Assembly (NCBI GenBank): GCA_002296885.1
Contig: DBIH01000134.1
Location: 1 to 13,745 of the forward strand
Length of the DNA: 13,745 bases
Reading direction: 5' to 3'
Origin: Flavobacterium sp. UBA807
Lineage (GTDB): Bacteria; Bacteroidota; Bacteroidia; Flavobacteriales; Flavobacteriaceae
Shown here: piece after piece, positions 1 to 6,357 of the stretch
Layout of the letters: the number at the start of each line of letters is the position of its first letter
Position numbering within the stretch: position 1 is the first letter of the stretch
Notes under the pieces: model-generated
The model's input: only the letters and a program-made list of their open reading frames with translations
The model's database searches: none
What the model was told of the DNA's origin: nothing
Program-made: the position numbers and the translations under genes

Positions 1-797
1 AAAGCGAAGCTGAAATTTTAGCTGTTAAAGATGAAAGAATCCAATATTTTTCAAAGAAAAATGAGGGTGTTGCCTTGGCAAGGAATTTTGGAATTTCGAA
101 AGCTTCCTCTGATTTTATTTGTTTTCTGGATGCAGATGATTTTTGGTTTCCCAACTTCTTAGCAACCATGAATCAATATATCCGGAAGCTTCCTGAACAA
201 AAAGTTTTTGCCTGTGCAATCGAAATCGAAACAAGCAATAAGACATTTCCGGCGCAGTATTCATTTGCTAAAAAAGGCGATTATGAAATTGTAAATTTCT
301 TTGAAGCCAGTCAAAAAGAAGCGGTGTTATGGACATCTTCTGTCTGTATTCATAAGGATGTTTTTAAAAAATCGGGGGTTTTTGATGAACAGTTAAAAGT
401 TTCTGAAGACACCGATTTATGGATTCGGATTGGATTGCATTATCAAGTAGTATTCATTTGGCAGATTTTGGCACGTTATGTTTTTGATGAAAAGAGCATT
501 TCGAGAAGTGTGAATTATATTTTTGAAGATGCCTTTTTTGAAAAATATGCTTCAGAAGAAAAGCAAAATCCGGCATTGAAAAAGTATATGGATTTGAATC
601 GGTTTTCGAGTGTCATAAAATATAATCTAAATGGAGATTTAAAATCGGGAGTCGATATTTATAACCAAATCGACTTAAAAAAACTGAGCAAAAAGAAAAG
701 AATACTGCTTAATTTACCGCCAGTCATGCTGAAATTCCTTATTGGTTTTCAGAGATTTTTGGTAAATATTGGTTTAGGAAATTCGGTTTTTAGATAG
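1..797 (+). CDS. Family 2 glycosyltransferase, 5' end cut by the window
   Basis: The frame is open from nucleotide 3 to the TAG at 795-797, giving 265 codons, so the true start lies upstream of the window. A TTG at 75 is in frame but is only an internal codon, since conserved sequence (NEGVALARNFG) already runs through it. The protein shows GT-A family 2 hallmarks: the ARNFGI segment, a DADDFW motif (codons 129-146; the DxD-type metal and nucleotide-sugar site) and a later SEDTDLWIRI segment carrying the ED acid/base motif. It would transfer a sugar from a nucleotide donor to a growing lipid-linked glycan at the cytoplasmic face. The N-terminal nucleotide-binding strands are missing from view. 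The 3' end overlaps the convergent ketoisomerase gene by 24 bp. The family is clear; donor and acceptor cannot be read. Confidence 0.9.
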   Translation, partial: SEAEILAVKDERIQYFSKKNEGVALARNFGISKASSDFICFLDADDFWFPNFLATMNQYIRKLPEQKVFACAIEIETSNKTFPAQYSFAKKGDYEIVNFFEASQKEAVLWTSSVCIHKDVFKKSGVFDEQLKVSEDTDLWIRIGLHYQVVFIWQILARYVFDEKSISRSVNYIFEDAFFEKYASEEKQNPALKKYMDLNRFSSVIKYNLNGDLKSGVDIYNQIDLKKLSKKKRILLNLPPVMLKFLIGFQRFLVNIGLGNSVFR

Positions 798-1187
798 TTT
801 GAAATCTTCAAAACTTCTGATATAATCTTCCTCTTCAAAAACTTCAGAAGCCAGCACCAAACACACTGAGCCCGAAGAAAAGTTTTCCAGTTCGCGCCAA
901 ATGCCATTCGGAATCAACAAACCAACGTTAGGTTTATTCAGAGTAACCGTTTTCTGCGCGTTTCCATCATTCACAATCACATCAAAACTTCCGCTCAGCG
1001 CCACCAAAAGTTCCTTGCAGTCTTTATGCGAATGTCCACCACGCCTACCTCCACTCGGAATATCATACAGATAATAAACGCGTTTCATTTCAAACGGAAT
1101 TGCATTTCCTTCAATCACTGAAAGGTTGCCACGCGTATCGTGAACCTTGGCAATATCAATTATCTGAACATCGTTTATGCTTGTCAT
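774..1187 (-). CDS. FdtA/WxcM-like cupin, probable dTDP-sugar 3,4-ketoisomerase
   Basis: This is a 137-residue single-domain cupin of the WxcM-like (FdtA/QdtA) family. It has RGNLSVIEG at residues 19-27, a VYYLYDIP strand, RGGHSHK at 49-55, GSFDVIVNDG and PNGIWRELENF. In characterised FdtA the two histidines of the HxH motif act in isomerising dTDP-4-keto-6-deoxyglucose to the 3-keto sugar, the precursor of 3-amino-3,6-dideoxyhexoses; here they are H52 and H54. I chose the ATG at 1185-1187 because it forms an ATGA overlap with the TGA of the upstream glycosyltransferase, typical of translational coupling. The frame can be extended 8 codons to an ATG at 1209-1211, inside the neighbour. No partner aminotransferase or dTDP-glucose enzymes are in view, so the substrate is inferred from the family only. 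Family members also include fused or non-catalytic versions. Confidence 0.85.
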   Translation of the reverse strand: MTSINDVQIIDIAKVHDTRGNLSVIEGNAIPFEMKRVYYLYDIPSGGRRGGHSHKDCKELLVALSGSFDVIVNDGNAQKTVTLNKPNVGLLIPNGIWRELENFSSGSVCLVLASEVFEEEDYIRSFEDFKLSKNRIS

Positions 1188-2269
1188 TTTTCGGCTAATA
1201 ATTGTTTCCATTGTTGGGCAATGTTTGTCAAAGATAAATTTTCTACGCTTTTTTGCGCATTATTTTTACAGGTTTGATACAAATTTTTATCTGAAACCAT
1301 ATCAATAATAGCTTTGGCTAAAGCGGTTTCATCATGATTTGGAACAAGCAATCCATTTTGTCTGTTTTGGATAATTTCCTTTGGCCCGGTTTCGCAATCA
1401 ACCGAAATAACTGGTGTTGCGACCGCCAAAGACTCAATTAATGACATCGGAAAACCTTCAAAATTACTGGTCAAAATGGTATATCTTGCATGCTGGATGT
1501 AGGGTATAATATTTTTTTGGAAAGGCAAAAGCTGCACATGATTTTCCAAGTTCAATTGCTTTATTTTGGTTTGAATAAAATCCTTGCCTGAACCATCGCC
1601 GATGATGAGCAGTTTGGTCCCCGTTTCATAGACCTTAGAAATAGAAAATGATTTCAGCATCAAACTGAAATTCTTGATTTCTTCTTCCAGTCTTCCAAAA
1701 AACAAGAAGTAGCTTTCAGGCGCATCATTAGGCTTTTCTGCTACGTTATCAGGAAAAATTATTGGATTATAAATAGTTTTTGTATTTGTAAATTGATACT
1801 TGCTTTTCAGTTTTTCTTCAATTTCTGTCGAGACACAAACTAATTTAGTTGCTTTTGAAAAAATATATTTTGCCCAAAAGACTGAATTGGTTAGATACAT
1901 TTTGAGATTTGAACTATGGAAAAAATAGTATTTCTTCCGATTGCCATAAATCCATTTCGTGAATAACTCTCTTGCAATAATTGGCCTTGAACGATTGTCA
2001 ATTACCATTTCGATATTATTTTCAGAAAGGTATCGGGCAATGTATTTACCTTTTTTCACGGCGCGGAAAATGCCATTTTCATTAGCAAATAATTTTCCGA
2101 GATTGACTAAAGATCCTTTGTATTCATAATCAACATAATCAAGGATAATGATGTTATGAACTTCATAGCCCAAATCATGAAGCATGAAACTCAACAACCC
2201 TCCAAAACGCTCTGCGCCGCCAACTCCGAGCGATGCGGAAACTATAGCGATTTTGTTGTTGTTTTTCAT
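1184..2269 (-). CDS. GT4-family glycosyltransferase
   Basis: This 361-residue protein has a GT-B fold. The N-terminal half opens with a Rossmann strand and a glycine-rich loop (VSASLGVGGAERFGG, about residues 10-24). The C-terminal half has FFGRLEEE, LLIIGDGSG and the retaining-GT signature E271-x7-E279 (EGFPMSLIE), then ATPVISVDCETGPKEII, which normally contacts the nucleotide-sugar donor. No signal peptide is seen, so it should work at the cytoplasmic membrane face, adding a sugar to a surface-glycan precursor. It is the first gene of a two-gene (-) unit; its TGA overlaps the ATG of the ketoisomerase as ATGA. The ATG at 2267-2269 lies 18 nt downstream of a TATATTTG box. The start codes KNNNK from an (AAC)3 run. 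Donor and acceptor are unknown. Confidence 0.92.
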   Translation of the reverse strand: MKNNNKIAIVSASLGVGGAERFGGLLSFMLHDLGYEVHNIIILDYVDYEYKGSLVNLGKLFANENGIFRAVKKGKYIARYLSENNIEMVIDNRSRPIIARELFTKWIYGNRKKYYFFHSSNLKMYLTNSVFWAKYIFSKATKLVCVSTEIEEKLKSKYQFTNTKTIYNPIIFPDNVAEKPNDAPESYFLFFGRLEEEIKNFSLMLKSFSISKVYETGTKLLIIGDGSGKDFIQTKIKQLNLENHVQLLPFQKNIIPYIQHARYTILTSNFEGFPMSLIESLAVATPVISVDCETGPKEIIQNRQNGLLVPNHDETALAKAIIDMVSDKNLYQTCKNNAQKSVENLSLTNIAQQWKQLLAEK

Positions 2270-2287
2270 TTCTTACTTATATTGCAT

Positions 2288-2295
2288 CAAATATA
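2288..2295 (-). promoter_or_regulatory. Candidate -7 box (TATATTTG) for the GT4-ketoisomerase unit
   Basis: On the minus strand this reads TATATTTG, an exact match to the Bacteroidota -7 consensus TAnnTTTG, and lies 18 nt before the ATG at 2269. It sits in the 33-bp gap between two divergent genes. No TTG is seen at the usual 17-23 nt upstream, which lowers confidence. The divergent gene at 2303 has no clear box of its own in this gap. Confidence 0.4.
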
Positions 2296-2302
2296 GAAAT
2301 AA

Positions 2303-3442
2303 ATGAAGATTTTACTCATTGGAGAATACAGCCGATTGCATAATTCTTTGAAAGAAGGTTTGCAAAAGCTGGGTAACGAGGTAATCATTTTGGGTTTTAA
2401 AGATGGTTTCAAGGATTATCCAGTTGATTTTCCGTTGGAGAAAAAATGGGATTCAGGTTTCTTGAAAAAAATCAAATTGGCAATTCTTGCTGTTACAGGC
2501 TTTGATATTTCATCTTATCTTACATACCGCCAATTTTGGAAAAACAGACAGCATTTCAAAGACTTTGACATCGTTCAGTTGATTAATGAAAATAGTTTTT
2601 TCTGTAATTATCATTATGAGAAAAAGATTTTAAAATTCATTTTCAAACACAATAAAAAAGTGTTTTTGCTTTCATCTGGCGATGATTATAGTTATGTTAC
2701 CTATAACTTTGCACATCCTGAAAATCCGTCAATAATTCAGCCTTATTTAGCTGGGAAAATTGATGATAAAAACTTTACAAATGTCTTAAAATTCAGAACC
2801 AAATCATTTAAAAAACTCCATGATTATGTCTTTCAAAATATTCAAGGTGTGATTGCGACCGATATTGATTATATGATTCCATTGCAAAATCATCCTAAGT
2901 ATTTAGGATTGATTCCAAGCCCGATTAATATCGATAAGTTTCCAAAAAACGAATTGGAAATAAATGATAAAATTGTAATTTTTCATGGCATTAACAGAGA
3001 AAGTTATTTCAAAAAAGGGAATGATTTTTTTGAGAAAGCTTTGGAAATCATCAGAGTTAAATATCAAGACAAAGTCGATATAGAAATCGTAGAAAATGTT
3101 CCTTACAAACAATTCATTAATTTATATGACAAAGCTCATATAGTATTGGATCAATTATATGGACATGATCAGGGAAGCAATGCTTTAGAAGGAATGACAA
3201 AAGGAAAAGTCGTTTTTACTAATGCAAGCGAGCTTTTCGAAAAGCACTATAATCTTACTGAAAAAGCGGCTATAAATGGTTTGCCAGAAGTTGATTATTT
3301 AGTTGCACAACTTTCATTTCTAATTGAAAATCCGGCTGAAATAAAAGCTATTGGCAAACGTGCTAGAACTTTTATAGAAAAGGAACATGATTACTTAAAA
3401 ATTGCTGAGAAATATCTCGAAGTTTGGAAAACTAACGCTTGA
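2303..3442 (+). CDS. Glycosyltransferase, GT-B fold (GT4-like)
   Basis: This 379-residue protein begins with a Rossmann-type strand (MKILLIGEYSRLHNSL), followed by an EGLQKLGNEV helix as in GT-B enzymes. The middle is divergent. The C-terminal half is more typical: VIFHGINRESYFKKG, a QFINLYDKAHIVLDQL segment, then QGSNALEGMTKGKVVFTN, which matches the position of the GT4 donor-binding region (E..A.G.PVV). The usual E-x7-E spacing is not clear, so it may be a divergent GT4 or a related family. It stands alone on the + strand between two (-) units, with an A-rich sequence before the ATG. Its TGA overlaps the convergent flippase gene by 11 bp. A role in the same surface glycan is inferred from its neighbours. 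Confidence 0.8.
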   Translation: MKILLIGEYSRLHNSLKEGLQKLGNEVIILGFKDGFKDYPVDFPLEKKWDSGFLKKIKLAILAVTGFDISSYLTYRQFWKNRQHFKDFDIVQLINENSFFCNYHYEKKILKFIFKHNKKVFLLSSGDDYSYVTYNFAHPENPSIIQPYLAGKIDDKNFTNVLKFRTKSFKKLHDYVFQNIQGVIATDIDYMIPLQNHPKYLGLIPSPINIDKFPKNELEINDKIVIFHGINRESYFKKGNDFFEKALEIIRVKYQDKVDIEIVENVPYKQFINLYDKAHIVLDQLYGHDQGSNALEGMTKGKVVFTNASELFEKHYNLTEKAAINGLPEVDYLVAQLSFLIENPAEIKAIGKRARTFIEKEHDYLKIAEKYLEVWKTNA

Positions 3443-4700
3443 AAAACAATTTTCTGAACATAAATAAAATTAAGGTCAGGCAAATCAGATTGGCATAAAA
3501 ATAAGCCTGCAATACACCTTCAACCGAAAATCTTTGCATCAGATAAACTGAAAGTAAAAAATAGGATAAGTTAAAGACAATTTCTCCAATAAAGTAGCGT
3601 TTCATCATTGTTTTCACCAAAATCTGAAAGCCAAAAGCCAAAGTTATAATTCGGATAAAATCTCCTGACAATTGCCAAATCAATAAGTCGTTGATTTCTG
3701 TAAAATCTTTTGTAAAAGCGATGTTAAGAATGATTCCCTTTGCAAAATAAATTACTATTAACATCAGCAAAAACAAGGGTACAAAGATTTTAAAATACGA
3801 TTTCAATTCGGCTTTGAATTCTTCTTCTGTATGGATTGACGCCAGTTTAGGCATATAATATAATGACAATCCGGAGCTGAAAAACATCATGTAAAAACTT
3901 GACAATCTATTCACAGCATCCCAAATTCCGGCTTCGTGGATGGAAAAATTTTTTACGATAGAATTCCTGATAAAAAGCAGTGTTAACGGTACAATAACAG
4001 CACTCAGCAAAGCCATAACAGAAAACCTCTTAATAACATTGATATATTTCTTGCTTATTATTTTATGCAGATCAAATTTGAAGTGGTTAATGTCTTTTCT
4101 AACAAATAGGAAAGTAACAACAACCATCAAAAATTCGCCAATCGCAACCGATAAAAGTCCGCCTGAAATATTTTGTTTCCAAATCAAAAAAGCGGTCATA
4201 AAAAAGACAATGATATTCGAAATTATCTGAATAACTACGATGCTTTTATACTTTTCCAAACCATTGTAAATCGCCAGCCAAAAGGTATTGATTACCATAA
4301 ATGGTAGCAGCAGTCCGAAAAACCGAAGCGGATTTGCGTAGTCATTTGTATAAAATAAAAAGCTCGAAATTGGCTGTGCAAAAATTAAAACCAGAATTGC
4401 CAGAATGCCCGAAATCAGTAAAAACAGCCAAAAAAAAGTAGAATAAATAATAGAAAGCTCCTTTTTATCATCTTTGTTTTCAACAAATAATTTGACAATA
4501 GAATTGCTGATGCCAAGCGTTGCAACCGATTTGAGCATGGTGCCAAAATTGCGAAAACTCCCCATCAAAGCCATTCCGGATGTGCCAAGGAAAATGGAAA
4601 TGATTTTAGAAGAAATAATTCCCAAAACAAAACTCACCGCTACTGAAATAGAATTCAGTGACAAGACTTTTAGTAAGGTATTTTGTTTTAGGATTTTCAA
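3432..4700 (-). CDS. Wzx-type polysaccharide flippase (MOP superfamily)
   Basis: This is a 422-residue polytopic membrane protein with roughly 11-12 hydrophobic segments, starting at about residues 13-35 and ending near the C-terminus before a basic tail (FFKR). The N-terminal part (ISSKIISIFLGTSGMALMGSF) and the overall layout match the oligosaccharide flippases that move undecaprenyl-linked repeat units across the inner membrane. Length agrees with the family. There is no ATG between the in-frame stop at 4716-4718 and residue 43; the best start is a TTG at 4698-4700, one base after the TAA of the upstream acyltransferase (TAATTTG), giving LKILKQNTLLKVLSLNS. This suggests translational coupling. 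It is the last gene of a three-gene operon. An O-antigen/capsule role is likely; a teichuronic-type transporter is less so. Confidence 0.88.
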   Translation of the reverse strand: MKILKQNTLLKVLSLNSISVAVSFVLGIISSKIISIFLGTSGMALMGSFRNFGTMLKSVATLGISNSIVKLFVENKDDKKELSIIYSTFFWLFLLISGILAILVLIFAQPISSFLFYTNDYANPLRFFGLLLPFMVINTFWLAIYNGLEKYKSIVVIQIISNIIVFFMTAFLIWKQNISGGLLSVAIGEFLMVVVTFLFVRKDINHFKFDLHKIISKKYINVIKRFSVMALLSAVIVPLTLLFIRNSIVKNFSIHEAGIWDAVNRLSSFYMMFFSSGLSLYYMPKLASIHTEEEFKAELKSYFKIFVPLFLLMLIVIYFAKGIILNIAFTKDFTEINDLLIWQLSGDFIRIITLAFGFQILVKTMMKRYFIGEIVFNLSYFLLSVYLMQRFSVEGVLQAYFYANLICLTLILFMFRKLFFKR

Positions 4701-4701
4701 A

Positions 4702-5253
4702 TTAAAGATTTCGAATTATTCGTGCAGGATTTCCTGCTGCAATTACATTTTCAGGGATGCTTTTTGCCACAATCGAACCATTTCCAATAACCGAATTTTT
4801 GCCAATTGTTACTCCTTTTAAAATAGTTACATCATCGCCTAAAAACACATTTTCTTCAATTAACACATCTTTCGTTTTAATAGTATCACTATTTCTTTTG
4901 TCAGCCTCAAGATTGTGTCCGTCATTATCAATTATAGAACAGTTCACACCAATTAAAACATTATTTTGAATAGTTATTTTTGAAAAAGCTACCGCCGAAA
5001 AAGCATTATTTATCGACACATTATTGCCAATACTGATTTCACTTCCCAAATTCCGTGCTTCTAAATAAGTGTAATGCGAATAGAAATTTGGCGAAGCTAT
5101 TACACCAATCTGAACATTTTTCCCAAATGAGATTTTCCCATTTCCTTTAAGTAAAAGTGGAGAATATAAGTTGGGTTTTCCTTTTACGTGTTTGCAATCT
5201 GAAAGTAGTTTGCACTTCCAAATCCGTAGCGTAACAAAAAAGAAGTTTCTCAT
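4702..5253 (-). CDS. Left-handed beta-helix (hexapeptide) acyltransferase
   Basis: This 183-residue protein is built of hexapeptide repeats: ISFGKNVQIG, ISIGNNVSIN, ITIQNNVLIGVNCSI, VLIEENVFLGDDVTI, VTIGKNSVIGNGSIV. It ends in IAAGNPARIIR, the usual last coil and tail of Maa/NodL/WbbJ-type O-acetyltransferases. IIDNDGH places H113 where that family keeps its catalytic histidine. Such trimers use acetyl-CoA (or another acyl-CoA) to acylate a sugar hydroxyl or amino group in the cytoplasm. It lies 13 bp after the FemAB-like gene and 1 bp before the flippase start, so modification before export is likely. QdtC/FdtC-type N-acetylation of an amino sugar is an alternative, since a FdtA-like gene is nearby, but I cannot tell O- from N-acylation by sequence. 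Confidence 0.87.
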   Translation of the reverse strand: MRNFFFVTLRIWKCKLLSDCKHVKGKPNLYSPLLLKGNGKISFGKNVQIGVIASPNFYSHYTYLEARNLGSEISIGNNVSINNAFSAVAFSKITIQNNVLIGVNCSIIDNDGHNLEADKRNSDTIKTKDVLIEENVFLGDDVTILKGVTIGKNSVIGNGSIVAKSIPENVIAAGNPARIIRNL

Positions 5254-5266
5254 GATGTTAGTGATA

Positions 5267-6244
5267 TTAAATTAAAATAGTATCCAATAATTCAAACGCA
5301 GCCGTGTTTACTTCATAATAATCCTGAACCGTTGTTTTTGCTCCAAAACTTTCTTTCCAAAACAGTATTCCTTCATTGATTTTCTTTCCGTTTTCTTCAT
5401 GTGACGGACCAAAATCAAAGAAGTTTTTATCCTTGAAAACATCGGTAATCAAATTATTGTAAAGGAAATCCAAACTTCCCAATTCATTCTTTTGGGCATT
5501 ACCCGAAATATATTGCGGGTGCGCCACTTTATCAGTTATAAAAATAGTTGTTCCCGCAACAATCCTGTCTTTGTGATAGACATTAAAGTGTCGGATGTTT
5601 TTCGGGAATTTCTGTTGCAAACTAATTATTTCAGTTGTGGTATGAACTGGTTTTGAGCTGTGTTTTTTATTCAAATTTGGAATCAGGATTTCATTCCAGA
5701 ATAATTCAAATTTCAATTCTTCCTTAATAACTAAACCGTTTTTTTCGCCCCGACGAATGCTTTCCTTTCTGGTTTTTGTAAATGAAAAAGGTTTTGTCAA
5801 ATCGAGAACTGAAAGGCAATCACGTCTAATTAATCTGGCTTGTGTCAAAAATAATGTGTATTCGATTTCTTCTGAAAAAAACTGATTATAGATTCCCGGA
5901 ATCAATTTTATCTGAAATAAGGAAATCCCATTTTGATGCAAAAACTTCAAAACCGATTTTACAATATCTAAAACTTCCCTCAATTTTATTTTAGCATCAA
6001 AAACAAACCCACCATAAGTCAAGCCCAGATGAGAGAAAACAGCTTCTCCTTCTCTATTCGCCGGAATTACTGAAATCAGTTTATCCTCATCAAAAACCAG
6101 CAAGGAAAAATCCTGAAACCGATCTTGATGGTATTCCATAAAATCGCGCTGAAAAAGAAATGTCGCATTTTTGGCATTGTCTATAAATGCATTCCAAATT
6201 GCAAAATCTTCCGAATTATAACGTCTGACTGTATAGTTTTTCAC
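5267..6244 (-). CDS. FemAB/GNAT-like acyltransferase
   Basis: This 325-residue soluble protein has features of the FemAB-like (BioF2-type GNAT) superfamily. A basic KTRKESIRRGEKNG helix lies near residues 155-168, where FemAB proteins keep an RR..RK..K.G motif. A later GTTIFITDKVAHPQYISG segment and LGSLDFLYNNLI match the second GNAT core. Two tandem GNAT-like halves fit the length. Members attach amino acids from aminoacyl-tRNA, or acyl groups, to cell-wall or glycan substrates; which one applies here is unknown. The start is GTG at 6242-6244: an in-frame stop follows upstream at 6254-6256 and the next ATG is residue 36, inside conserved sequence. It is the first gene of the operon with the hexapeptide acyltransferase and flippase, so a glycan substrate is more likely than peptidoglycan. 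Confidence 0.75.
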   Translation of the reverse strand: MKNYTVRRYNSEDFAIWNAFIDNAKNATFLFQRDFMEYHQDRFQDFSLLVFDEDKLISVIPANREGEAVFSHLGLTYGGFVFDAKIKLREVLDIVKSVLKFLHQNGISLFQIKLIPGIYNQFFSEEIEYTLFLTQARLIRRDCLSVLDLTKPFSFTKTRKESIRRGEKNGLVIKEELKFELFWNEILIPNLNKKHSSKPVHTTTEIISLQQKFPKNIRHFNVYHKDRIVAGTTIFITDKVAHPQYISGNAQKNELGSLDFLYNNLITDVFKDKNFFDFGPSHEENGKKINEGILFWKESFGAKTTVQDYYEVNTAAFELLDTILI

Positions 6245-6357
6245 GGGTAATTTTTAGACATCGGAAAATTAAACATTTATTTTTAAAAAAGTCGTTCTCA
6301 TTAAAAATTCGGTTTTCAGAAATAATTGTTTAACTTTAACTCTTTAACCGGTTTGCT
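6245..6357. promoter_or_regulatory. Divergent intergenic region with weak promoter-like boxes
   Basis: This 113-bp AT-rich spacer separates the (-) polysaccharide operon from the (+) secreted-protein gene and is the longest non-coding stretch in the window. It must hold both promoters. The best candidates are one-mismatch matches to TAnnTTTG: TAACTTTA at 6331-6338 (+), 19 nt before the TTG start, and TAATTTTC at 6264-6271 (-), 19 nt before the GTG start. Neither has a good TTG at the -33 distance. No operator-like inverted repeat is evident. Confidence 0.35.

Noticed and set aside
75..77. TTG at 75 as the start of the first glycosyltransferase
   Set aside because: The same frame is open to the window edge and carries conserved family sequence upstream of the TTG.
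2252..2266. (AAC)3 run at the GT4 start as a phase-variable microsatellite
   Set aside because: It is only three trinucleotide units, and changes would stay in frame.
4474..4821. Plus-strand 115-codon open frame across the flippase-acyltransferase junction
   Set aside because: It is antisense to two clear genes and its translation has no recognisable motif.
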